NCBI GenBank assembly: GCA_902521805.1
Contig: CABYTL010000002.1
Span: forward strand, 1 to 64,000
Source of the DNA: an uncultured Pelagibacteraceae bacterium
GTDB taxonomy: Bacteria > Pseudomonadota > Alphaproteobacteria > Pelagibacterales > Pelagibacteraceae
Direction of reading: 5' to 3'
Length of the DNA stretch: 64,000 nt
Positions within the stretch are counted from its first letter, which is position 1; every line of letters starts with the position of its first letter. This document shows positions 1 to 11,300 of the stretch, piece after piece. Below the pieces are notes generated by a model. That model was not told the origin of the DNA, searched no databases, and was given only the letters and a program-made list of their open reading frames with translations. Both the position numbers and the translations under genes were made by a program.

Positions 1-662
1 AACAAACATACAGCTAAAAAAATTGTTCCAACAAGTACATGGAACCCATGGAATCCAGTTGCCATATAAAATACTGATCCATAAATATGATCTGAAAAAG
101 AAAATGATGCATGTTGATACTCATAAATTTGTAGAAGAGTAAAACAAAACCCTAATATTACAGTCAACCACAAACCTTGAATAAAACTTTTTCTATCATC
201 TTCTAGAAGAGCATGATGAGACCATGTAACTGTAGTTCCTGATAATAATAAAATTAATGTATTAATTAACGGAATATCCCAAGGATCAAATGTTTCGATA
301 TCTTTAGGTGGCCAAACATTTCCTACAAATTCATTTGGAAAAAGACTTACATCAAAGTACGCCCAAAACCATGCAACAAAAAACATGACTTCAGATGCAA
401 TAAATAAAGTCATTCCATAACGATGATGAATTTGTACAACTGGTGTGTGATGTCCTTGATGTTCAGCTTCGATGACCACATCTCTAAACCACATATATGC
501 TCCATAAATTAAGAGAGCAAAACCAAGGTACATACCCCATGATACTTCTGCATGCATGTAATAAACTGCTCCTAATGCTAAAACTAAACAGGAGAAAGAT
601 ACATAGATCGGCCAAGGACTTGGGTCTACTAAATGATAATCGTGTTTTTTTTCAGCTGACAT
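1..662 (-). CDS. coxC: Cytochrome c oxidase subunit III (partial, runs off window start)
   Basis: Minus-strand translation from 662 begins MSAEKKHDYHLVDPSPWPIYVSFSCLVLALG, a typical COX3 N-terminus; it sits downstream of ctaG in a cox operon. Confidence 0.93.
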   Translation of the reverse strand, partial: MSAEKKHDYHLVDPSPWPIYVSFSCLVLALGAVYYMHAEVSWGMYLGFALLIYGAYMWFRDVVIEAEHQGHHTPVVQIHHRYGMTLFIASEVMFFVAWFWAYFDVSLFPNEFVGNVWPPKDIETFDPWDIPLINTLILLLSGTTVTWSHHALLEDDRKSFIQGLWLTVILGFCFTLLQIYEYQHASFSFSDHIYGSVFYMATGFHGFHVLVGTIFLAVCL

Positions 663-670
663 TTTTTGAA

Positions 671-1204
671 TTATGATTGTTTATAGTATTCTGTCGAGAA
701 AAAAGTATACGACATAGTTACATCTTCTAAATTTTTAACAGTTGGATCATTTACCATCTCTGGATCTAAATAAAAAGTCATTACATATGTTGCTTTTTCA
801 CCAGGTTTTAACTCTTGTTTTTCAAAACAAAAGCAACCTAATTTGCTATAATATTTTCCAAAACTAGAGGGAGAAACATTAAAACTTGCAACTCCAGCTG
901 TTGTTTCTTTGCTGTAATTAATTACCTCAAATTCAATTTTATTTACCTGTCCTACTTTAACATCAATTACGTTAGATTTTGCCTTAAATTCCCATGGTAA
1001 ATTATTTACATTTGTATCGAACCTGACGCTCACAACTTTATCTAACACTATTTTTGGAGAATTACTTGCAATTTGAGTCGTGCCACCAAAGCCGGTAACC
1101 CTACAAAAAAGATCATACAAAGGAACTGCTGCATAGGATAAACCCAACATGAAAACAAAAATACCACCTAGTATTAATGGAGTTAATTTTTTTTTTTCAA
1201 TCAT
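671..1204 (-). CDS. ctaG: Cytochrome c oxidase assembly protein CtaG/Cox11
   Basis: Single N-terminal TM, VPLYDLFCRVTGFGGTTQ and KLGCFCFEKQELKPGE copper-binding motif. Confidence 0.95.
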   Translation of the reverse strand: MIEKKKLTPLILGGIFVFMLGLSYAAVPLYDLFCRVTGFGGTTQIASNSPKIVLDKVVSVRFDTNVNNLPWEFKAKSNVIDVKVGQVNKIEFEVINYSKETTAGVASFNVSPSSFGKYYSKLGCFCFEKQELKPGEKATYVMTFYLDPEMVNDPTVKNLEDVTMSYTFFSTEYYKQS

Positions 1205-1326
1205 ATTGCTCTATCAAATACTCCAGTATTATATAAAGTAAACAAGAAAAGAAATACCATAAAAATAATTATAGCTAGTGCTGTAAGGATATTTTTTTTT
1301 TTTGTTTTTTTATCAGGTATAATCAT
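1201..1326 (-). CDS. Small CoxF-like single-TM protein (41 aa), absent from the supplied ORF track
   Basis: Translation MIIPDKKTKKKNILTALAIIIFMVFLFLFTLYNTGVFDRAI*; ATGA start/stop overlaps with both ctaB (1323-1326) and ctaG (1201-1204); conserved position between ctaB and ctaG. Confidence 0.85.
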   Translation of the reverse strand: MIIPDKKTKKKNILTALAIIIFMVFLFLFTLYNTGVFDRAI

Positions 1327-2234
1327 AAAATCTTATCTATCAGAAAAAGTACAAAAACCAAAAATAAATAAAGTATTGAATATCCAAATATAGATTTTGC
1401 TTTTTTTGGACTAAATTTATTTTTCTTAAAGTTATAAAGTTCATAACATAAGAAATTATAGTAAATTGTTAATAATAATGATGGAATAAGAAATGTTAAT
1501 CCAACAAAATTTATCAAATATGGAAAAACAATAACAGGCAACATTAATAAGGAGTAAACAAATATATTAATTTTTGTGCTTTCTACACCATTAGTCAATG
1601 GAAGCATTGGAATATTAGCTTTTTTATAATCATCTGATTTATATAGGCTCAAAGCCCAAAAATGAGATGGTGTCCAAAAAAATATAATTAGGAAAAAGGC
1701 TAATGGCTCAATTGATAATGAGCCTGTAGCAATCGTCCATCCAATTACAGGAGGAAAAGCTCCAGCGGCTCCACCGATTACTATATTTTGTGGTGTCCTT
1801 CTTTTAAGCCAAATTGTGTATACAAAAACATAAAATAGAATTGTTAAAAGTAATATGCATGCAGAAATTCTATTTGTAAAATAGTCTAAAGCCACCACTG
1901 AAATGATTGACAATGTAACACCAAAAATCAATGCTTGATTTCTATTCACTTTTCCAGTTGGTATAGGTCTTAAACAAGTTCTAGTCATCAAAGCATCAAG
2001 ATCAGACTCATACCACATATTTAACGCTCCTGCAGCTCCTGCTCCTAAAGAGACTAACAAAATTCCAATTATAGCATCTTTAGTTGATACAAGGTTTGGC
2101 GCTGTCAATAATCCTACAGCACAAGTAAAAATTACCAATGACATCACCCTTGGCTTCATTAGTTTAAATAATTCTGATAAATTAAATAAATCTTCCTGAG
2201 ATAAACTTCTTTTTTTTAATTTTGAACTATCCAT
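1323..2234 (-). CDS. ctaB: Protoheme IX farnesyltransferase
   Basis: UbiA-family prenyltransferase with NMWYESDLDALMTRTCLRPIPTGK; located in the cox operon. Confidence 0.95.
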   Translation of the reverse strand: MDSSKLKKRSLSQEDLFNLSELFKLMKPRVMSLVIFTCAVGLLTAPNLVSTKDAIIGILLVSLGAGAAGALNMWYESDLDALMTRTCLRPIPTGKVNRNQALIFGVTLSIISVVALDYFTNRISACILLLTILFYVFVYTIWLKRRTPQNIVIGGAAGAFPPVIGWTIATGSLSIEPLAFFLIIFFWTPSHFWALSLYKSDDYKKANIPMLPLTNGVESTKINIFVYSLLMLPVIVFPYLINFVGLTFLIPSLLLTIYYNFLCYELYNFKKNKFSPKKAKSIFGYSILYLFLVFVLFLIDKIL

Positions 2235-2254
2235 TAGTTTTCTTAGCTTTGATT

Positions 2255-4704
<2,450 letters not shown>

Positions 4705-4764
4705 TTTTAATAGTTATATAAAGCTCTTTTGTTAAAATTACACTTTAGTTTTCGCGACAATTTA

Positions 4765-5466
4765 TCAATTAATCACATAATTTATGATCGAAATTGCAGA
4801 TATGACGGCTGTTTCTGATCTTAAAATATTTTCATTAATCTTGATTGCTTGAACCCCGCTAAACGACAGAATCTTTTTCCTCTCAATTTCTGAAAAATCA
4901 CCCTCAGGACCTATAATAATACAAACTGGGCTGTCTATAAGTTTTGATTTATCAATTTTATTATTATTCGAATTTAAATCTGTAAAAATTAAATTTATTG
5001 AATTAGTTTTTAAAAAATTATTTAAACTTTGAGACTCTTCAATCATAGGCACATTTATACGGTTTGATTGTTCACTTGCTTCAATAACAATTTTCTCTAA
5101 TCGCTCTTTATTGATTTTTCTAACTATCGTTCTATCAAAAATAATTGGTACAAATTTTGTTACACCTAATTCTGTTGCCTTTTGAATCATAAAGTTTTGA
5201 TAATTTGATTTAATAGGAGAAAAAGCTAACCATAATTCTTTAATGTTTTCTTTTTGTCTTATTTGCATAGTTATTTTAAATTCAATAATGCTTTTTGATA
5301 TACTCAAAACTTTTGCTTCCCATTCACCATTGCTATTAAATAAAGAAAAAACCTCATTTTCTTTTACTCTCATTACTTTGCTTAAATAGTGTGATTGGGA
5401 CTTGTCTAATTTATCAGTCGTGTTGGTCGATAATGCCCCTGAAAAAAATAATCTTATATTGCTCAT
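4765..5466 (-). CDS. rsmE: 16S rRNA (uracil1498-N3)-methyltransferase RsmE
   Basis: IIGPEGDFSEIE and LRSETAVISAI motifs of the RsmE SPOUT family. Confidence 0.92.
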   Translation of the reverse strand: MSNIRLFFSGALSTNTTDKLDKSQSHYLSKVMRVKENEVFSLFNSNGEWEAKVLSISKSIIEFKITMQIRQKENIKELWLAFSPIKSNYQNFMIQKATELGVTKFVPIIFDRTIVRKINKERLEKIVIEASEQSNRINVPMIEESQSLNNFLKTNSINLIFTDLNSNNNKIDKSKLIDSPVCIIIGPEGDFSEIERKKILSFSGVQAIKINENILRSETAVISAISIINYVIN

Positions 5467-5483
5467 TTATGTTAAGTTAGTTT

Positions 5484-6146
5484 ATGAAAAATATTAAAGC
5501 AATAATTTTTGATGCTTATGGAACATTGTTTGATGTCAATTCAGCTGCTGAAAAATGTAAAGATAAAATTGGAGATAAATGGGAAGGTTTTGCAAACTTT
5601 TGGAGAGTTACACAATTAGAATATACTTGGCTTAGAAGTTTAATGAAAAGACACAAAGATTTTTGGCAAGTTACAGAAGATAGTTTAGATAAATCTATGA
5701 AAGCTTTTAACATAAATCCTTCGATGAAAAAGGAGTTATTAGATTTATATAAAGTTCTCTCACCCTTTGAAGAAGTTCCAGAAACTTTAAAAATATTAAA
5801 AGAAAAAAATTTTAAATTAGCTATACTTTCAAATGGAACTCCTTCTCTCTTAAATGAGTTGGTTATGAGTAATAACTTAAATGATTTATTTGATGATTTA
5901 TTTTCTATTGAAGAGGTAGGAATTTATAAACCAGATTCAAAGGTTTACGACTTAGTTATTAGAAAATATAAAATTGAAAAAAACGAAGTTGCTTTCTTGA
6001 GTGCAAATACATGGGATGTGTCAGGTGGAGGAAATTATGGTTTTAACTCGATTTGGGTAAATAGATATAATAGTGTTTTTGATAATTTGGATTATAAACC
6101 TCATTACAAAATAAAAGATATAAGTGAATTAACTAAATTAATTTAA
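5484..6146 (+). CDS. HAD-superfamily, haloacid dehalogenase type II-like
   Basis: IIFDAYGTLFDVNSA, LSNGTPSLL, YKPDSKVYDL, SANTWDVSGGGNYGF. Confidence 0.88.
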   Translation: MKNIKAIIFDAYGTLFDVNSAAEKCKDKIGDKWEGFANFWRVTQLEYTWLRSLMKRHKDFWQVTEDSLDKSMKAFNINPSMKKELLDLYKVLSPFEEVPETLKILKEKNFKLAILSNGTPSLLNELVMSNNLNDLFDDLFSIEEVGIYKPDSKVYDLVIRKYKIEKNEVAFLSANTWDVSGGGNYGFNSIWVNRYNSVFDNLDYKPHYKIKDISELTKLI

Positions 6147-6154
6147 GGGTATAA

Positions 6155-6370
6155 ATGACTAAAGGAGAAAGAGCGGGAGAAGGAGCAATTGCAGTAGACG
6201 TTGAACAAGGTAAAACTTATTTTTGGTGCAGTTGTGGTAAAAGCTCTAAACAACCATTCTGTGATGGCTCACATAATGGAACTGAATTTAATCCTGTGGT
6301 ATATAAAGCCGAATTAACCAAAAAAATGTTTTTTTGTGCTTGTAAACTGACTAACAATCAAACCTTTTGA
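6155..6370 (+). CDS. CDGSH iron-sulfur domain protein; ORF ends at an in-frame TGA at the expected second-motif Cys (frame continues DGSHNKK* to 6394)
   Basis: First motif FWCSCGKSSKQPFCDGSH intact; second reads FFCACKLTNNQTF-TGA-DGSHNKK-TAA. Confidence 0.85.
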   Translation: MTKGERAGEGAIAVDVEQGKTYFWCSCGKSSKQPFCDGSHNGTEFNPVVYKAELTKKMFFCACKLTNNQTF

Positions 6371-6432
6371 GACGGTTCACATAACAAAAAGTAACATTGA
6401 AAATTTAAATTTAACAATTACTCTAGTAGAAT

Positions 6433-7266
6433 ATGACAATAGAAGTAGATAAAATTATAGACCCAATTTCAGCCTCTGATGGAGCTGGAGTAAAGTTAAA
6501 AAGAAGTATAGGTGTTGAACCAAATTATTTTGATCCTTTTTTAATGTTAGACGAATTTGGATCTGAAAATAGTGAAGATTATATTGCTGGCTTTCCTGCT
6601 CATCCACATAGAGGTATAGAAACAGTTACTTATATGCTCGCAGGCGACTTTGAGCATAAAGATAGTGCAGGTGGCAAAGGAAGAATGACTGCAGGTGATG
6701 TACAATGGATGAAGACTGGAAGTGGGGTAATTCACTCTGAAATGCCTGCAATGAAAGAAGGTAAACTTCACGGATTTCAATTATGGATAAATATGCCAGC
6801 TAAATTAAAAATGAGTAAACCAGAATACATTTATTTAAATGCAAATAAAATGAGTGTTCATAAAGATAACGATAAGCATGTAAAAGTTATCGCTGGTAAA
6901 TTTGAAAAAGCTGAAGGTCCTATTAAAGAACATAATGTTGAACCTACTTACTTTGATGTTGAGTTGATAAAAGAAAAAGAATTTAATCATAGCCTACCCT
7001 CTGCTCACAACACATTTATATACTTAATCAACGGTGAAATAAAAATTGGAGAAAAAAAACACGATAAACTTAAAGATAGTACTTTAATTTTACTATCAAA
7101 AGGTAAAGCTTTAAAAATCACAGCACAAACTAATGCGAAATTCTTGTTAATTTCAGGAAAACCTATTAATGAGGAAATAGCTAGAGGTGGCCCATTTGTG
7201 ATGAATACTAAAGCTGAAATTTTGCAAGCTGTTCAAGATTATCATAATGGTACTTTCGTAAAATAA
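6433..7266 (+). CDS. Pirin family protein
   Basis: DPFLMLDEFG, FPAHPHRGIETVTYMLAG, GDVQWMKTGSGVIHSEMP. Confidence 0.95.
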   Translation: MTIEVDKIIDPISASDGAGVKLKRSIGVEPNYFDPFLMLDEFGSENSEDYIAGFPAHPHRGIETVTYMLAGDFEHKDSAGGKGRMTAGDVQWMKTGSGVIHSEMPAMKEGKLHGFQLWINMPAKLKMSKPEYIYLNANKMSVHKDNDKHVKVIAGKFEKAEGPIKEHNVEPTYFDVELIKEKEFNHSLPSAHNTFIYLINGEIKIGEKKHDKLKDSTLILLSKGKALKITAQTNAKFLLISGKPINEEIARGGPFVMNTKAEILQAVQDYHNGTFVK

Positions 7267-7269
7267 ATA

Positions 7270-8241
7270 ATGAAATCGATAAAGATAGAAAAGTTTGGAG
7301 GACCAGAAGTTCTTGAAATTAAAGATATAGAAATCGGTAAACCTGGACCTAAAGAAGTGTTGATAAAAAATAATTCTATTGGTCTAAATTTTATAGATAT
7401 CTATCACAGATCCGGTCTTTACCCCATTCCACTTCCTAGCGGTATTGGTCTTGAAGCTTGTGGAATAATTGAAGAAATTGGTTCTGAAGTAAATTTATTC
7501 AAAGTTGGTGATAGAGTAACTCATGCATCAATGCCTATTGGGGCTTATTCAGAAAAACAAATCTTACCAGAAGATAAATTAATTTTTGTACCCGATGGTA
7601 TTTCAGATGAAATAGCTTCATCTATTACATTAAAAGGAATTACTGCTGAATATTTATTACATAGGGCTTACAATTTAAAAAAAGGTGATAAAATTTTATA
7701 TCATGCAGCTGCTGGTGGACTTGGTCAAATTTTATGCTCATGGGCAAATGCTTTAGGAGCCGAAGTGATTGGAACAGTTGGTTCAAAAGCTAAAGAAGAA
7801 ATCGCAAAAAAAAATGGGTGTCATCATGTGATCAATTATTCTGAGAAAAATTTTGTTGATGAGGTAGAAAAAATTGTAGGAAAAAATGGTATAGATGTAG
7901 TTTACGATGGTGTTGGTCAAAAAACATTTAAAGGATCAATTGAAACATTAAGGATAAGAGGGATGATGGTAGCTTTTGGAAATGCATCAGGGTATGTTGA
8001 TACTATTGATGTTAAAAAAGATATTAATGCAAAAGGATTGTTTTTTACAAGACCATCAATTGCACATTATACTGTAACAAGGGAAGAGCTTATCGAGTCT
8101 GCAAAGAAAGTATTTGAAGCAATTTTATCAAAAAAATTCAAAGTTGAAATTTCAAAAAAATATTTTCTTAAAGATGTTGCTCAAGCTCATAAAGATTTGG
8201 AAGCAAGGTTGTTAACAGGGCCAGCTATAATTATTCCCTAG
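7270..8241 (+). CDS. qor: NADPH:quinone oxidoreductase (zeta-crystallin-like MDR)
   Basis: HAAAGGLGQILCSWANALGAEVIGTVGS Rossmann motif; IDIYHRSGLYPIPLPSGIGLEACG. Confidence 0.9.
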   Translation: MKSIKIEKFGGPEVLEIKDIEIGKPGPKEVLIKNNSIGLNFIDIYHRSGLYPIPLPSGIGLEACGIIEEIGSEVNLFKVGDRVTHASMPIGAYSEKQILPEDKLIFVPDGISDEIASSITLKGITAEYLLHRAYNLKKGDKILYHAAAGGLGQILCSWANALGAEVIGTVGSKAKEEIAKKNGCHHVINYSEKNFVDEVEKIVGKNGIDVVYDGVGQKTFKGSIETLRIRGMMVAFGNASGYVDTIDVKKDINAKGLFFTRPSIAHYTVTREELIESAKKVFEAILSKKFKVEISKKYFLKDVAQAHKDLEARLLTGPAIIIP

Positions 8242-8663
8242 TCTACCTTAACATCCATATCAGACATATGAAGCTTTAGGGCATTAGTTGAAATATGTAT
8301 TTCTCTAATAAAAAAAAGTATCGAGATTATCATTGATAAACAACATGAACCAAAAATTACTCTAGCCATAAAGACTTCATCAAGATATAGAGCGAAAACT
8401 GTTAACATATTAAATAAAAAACCAAAAGCTGCAAACAAAATTGTAAATCTCAAAAGACTTATTCTAGAGCTGAGATTTAAAAATTGATTTTTCCATTCAG
8501 GAGGTATGTGTTTTTCATAAACGTGTTCGTCATGTAATTTTCTTACTAAGTTGCTTAAAGTATGAAACCTATTACTGTAAACTCCCATTAATAGAGGAAT
8601 AGCTGGAAACATCAATGCTGTTACTGTGTAATCGATATTCATTCGAATCAATTTGATTATCAA
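8238..8663 (-). CDS. DUF2721-type membrane protein
   Basis: Small protein with FPAIPLLMGVYSNRFHTLSNLVRKLHDE and three hydrophobic segments. Confidence 0.7.
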   Translation of the reverse strand: MIIKLIRMNIDYTVTALMFPAIPLLMGVYSNRFHTLSNLVRKLHDEHVYEKHIPPEWKNQFLNLSSRISLLRFTILFAAFGFLFNMLTVFALYLDEVFMARVIFGSCCLSMIISILFFIREIHISTNALKLHMSDMDVKVD

Positions 8664-8693
8664 TCTTGTGTTTGTTATTTACAAGTAATTTTT

Positions 8694-9557
8694 ATGGAAC
8701 AAATTAAACTTTTTATTGAATTAACGCGACTAAAAAAACCAATAGGCTTCATGCTATTATTTTGGCCTTGTGCATGGGGTTTAACAGCAGCTTACGATTT
8801 TTCTAATGATAAAAATACTTATTTTTATTATCTAACATTATTTTTTTTAGGCTCTGTTCTGATGAGATCTGCTGGCTGTATCGTCAATGACATAGCAGAT
8901 AGAAAATTTGATAGCAAAGTATCTAGAACTAAAGATAGACCTATTGCATCAGGTAAAATTAATATAATACAAGGAATTTTTTACTCTATAGTTTTGTGCT
9001 TTATTGCATTTATAGTTTTAATCCAATTTAATAATTTAACAATTATCCTAGCTTTAGTTTCTATGCCCCTTGCTTTCACATATCCTTTAATGAAAAGATT
9101 TACATATTGGCCCCAATTATTTTTAGGGATTACATTCAATTATGGATTAATACTTGGATGGACAGCTATTAATGATAAAATAGATATTATACCATTCATT
9201 TTTTATTTGGGAGCCATATTTTGGACACTGGGCTACGATACTATATACGGATATCAAGATATAAAAGATGACGAAATAATTGGACTAAAATCAACTTCAA
9301 TAAAATTTAAAGATAATCCTTATAACTTTCTTACATTATGTTATTCATTTTTTTTATTAAATCTTTTAATCATAGGATTTTATATGAATTTGAACAATTT
9401 TTTTTACTTCATAATAATATTAATAATTATACAAATGTTTTATTTTCAGATTAAAAAACTTAATATAAAAAATAGTATAAATTGTTTAAAAATATTTAAA
9501 TCTAATAATTTTTTAGGTTTTTTAGTTTTGATTAGTTTAATTGTTGGTAAATTATAG
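8694..9557 (+). CDS. ubiA: 4-hydroxybenzoate polyprenyltransferase
   Basis: MRSAGCIVNDIADRKFDSKVSRTKDRPIASG and GYDTIYGYQDIKDDEIIGLKSTSI motifs. Confidence 0.95.
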   Translation: MEQIKLFIELTRLKKPIGFMLLFWPCAWGLTAAYDFSNDKNTYFYYLTLFFLGSVLMRSAGCIVNDIADRKFDSKVSRTKDRPIASGKINIIQGIFYSIVLCFIAFIVLIQFNNLTIILALVSMPLAFTYPLMKRFTYWPQLFLGITFNYGLILGWTAINDKIDIIPFIFYLGAIFWTLGYDTIYGYQDIKDDEIIGLKSTSIKFKDNPYNFLTLCYSFFLLNLLIIGFYMNLNNFFYFIIILIIIQMFYFQIKKLNIKNSINCLKIFKSNNFLGFLVLISLIVGKL

Positions 9558-11300
9558 ATGAATACAGACTTCGAGATTCTAAAACGGCTTTATAATGACT
9601 ATACTAAAAAATATGTAAAAAAAATTATAGTTTCAGTTTTTTTTACTTTGCTTTTAGCGGGTAGCACTTCATCCGTTGCATATTTATTAGATCCGGCAAT
9701 AAAACAATTGTTTATTAAACAAGAAAAAAATTTAATATTAGTTATACCAGGTTTAATTATATTAGCTTTTACTATAAAAGCTGCATCTTTATATATTGCA
9801 AAAGTAATAATGATAGGTGTGGCTGTCGATGTAACTAAAGATATACAGTTTGATGTTTTTTCCTCAATATTAAATGCTGACACAAAGTTAATTGAAAATA
9901 AACACTCCGGACAATTTATTAGTAATATATCAAATGACGTCGGAATGATTACTAATCTTGTTAGTACTGGAATTTTAAATCTTTTTAAGGACAGTCTTAC
10001 TTTAATTGGTCTATTATCAGTAATGTTTTATCAAAATTGGAAGTTATCATTGTTCGCTATAATAATGATTCCTATTGCATCTATTGCTGCAAAGTCACTT
10101 GGTAAAAGGATAGGAAAAGTAACAAATCAACAAATGCGAAAAGCTGGAATTCTCAATTCTTATCTTATGGAAATTTTAAAAAATCATAAGCTAGCTAAGA
10201 TATTTCAAAGAGAAAATTATGAACAAGATAGAGCAAATAAGATGATTGAAGATCTTAAAGAAACCTCCCAAAAAATAAGTGTTGTTTTTATTAGACCATC
10301 ACCAATAATGGAAGTTCTCACGGGAATTATGATTGCAATTTTAATCTATATATCTGCAATATTAATTTCAAATAATGAACTTGAAGTAAGTAACTTTTTT
10401 TCTTTTTTAGCTGCAATGATGTTAGCTTACCAGCCGGTTAGATCTTTAGCTACATTAAACATAGCTATCCAGCAAGGTTTATCTGGTGCTAGAAGTGTAC
10501 TTCCACTTATTGACCATGTTCCAGAAATTAAAAATAAAGAGAATGCTAAGGATCTAATAGTAGATAAAGGTGAAATTGATTTTGAAAAAATAAATTTTAA
10601 TTATATCAAAAAAGGTTCAACAGTACTAAACTCAGTGAATTTAAATATTCCTGGTAAAAAAATGACCTCTTTAGTTGGTCTTAGTGGAGCAGGAAAATCA
10701 ACAATTTTAAACCTTATCCCAAGATTTTATGATGCAGACACAGGTGATATTAAAATTGATAACCAGTCGATTTACAATTCGTCAATTTATTCTTTAAGAA
10801 AAAACATATCTTTAGTGAGTCAAGATACTACTTTATTTGATGATACAATTTTTAATAATATTGCTTACGCAAATTTAGATGCTTCCAAAGATGACGTTAG
10901 GGAGGCAGCAGAATATTCTTTCGCAAGTGAATTTATAGAAAAATTACCAGATAAATACGATACCATAATCGGTGAGAATGGAATAAGACTTTCTGGTGGG
11001 GAGAAACAAAGATTATCTATAGCTAGAGCTATTTTAAAAAAAAGTCCAATTATTTTATTGGATGAAGCAACCTCATCTCTTGATGCTGAAACTGAAAGTA
11101 AAATTCAAAAAGCAATCAGTTTCTTGACTAAAGGCAGAACTTCAATTGTTATTGCACATAGACTTTCAACAATACTTAATTCTGATGTGATATATGTTAT
11201 AGACAAAGGTCAGGTCATTGATAGCGGTAAACATGATGATTTAGTAAAAACTTCTAATACATATAAAAACTTTTATGAAAAACAAATAAAAAGATCTTAA
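9558..11300 (+). CDS. msbA: Lipid A export ABC transporter/permease
   Basis: Six-TM domain plus NBD: GLSGAGKSTILNLIPRFYD, LSGGEKQRLSIARAILKKSPIILLDEATSSLD; next to kdtA and lpxK. Confidence 0.9.
   Translation: MNTDFEILKRLYNDYTKKYVKKIIVSVFFTLLLAGSTSSVAYLLDPAIKQLFIKQEKNLILVIPGLIILAFTIKAASLYIAKVIMIGVAVDVTKDIQFDVFSSILNADTKLIENKHSGQFISNISNDVGMITNLVSTGILNLFKDSLTLIGLLSVMFYQNWKLSLFAIIMIPIASIAAKSLGKRIGKVTNQQMRKAGILNSYLMEILKNHKLAKIFQRENYEQDRANKMIEDLKETSQKISVVFIRPSPIMEVLTGIMIAILIYISAILISNNELEVSNFFSFLAAMMLAYQPVRSLATLNIAIQQGLSGARSVLPLIDHVPEIKNKENAKDLIVDKGEIDFEKINFNYIKKGSTVLNSVNLNIPGKKMTSLVGLSGAGKSTILNLIPRFYDADTGDIKIDNQSIYNSSIYSLRKNISLVSQDTTLFDDTIFNNIAYANLDASKDDVREAAEYSFASEFIEKLPDKYDTIIGENGIRLSGGEKQRLSIARAILKKSPIILLDEATSSLDAETESKIQKAISFLTKGRTSIVIAHRLSTILNSDVIYVIDKGQVIDSGKHDDLVKTSNTYKNFYEKQIKRS

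Noticed and set aside
6371-6425. Possible SECIS element after the TGA in the CDGSH gene
   Set aside because: Only a weak bulged stem without a characteristic apical loop could be drawn; insufficient to call a selenoprotein.
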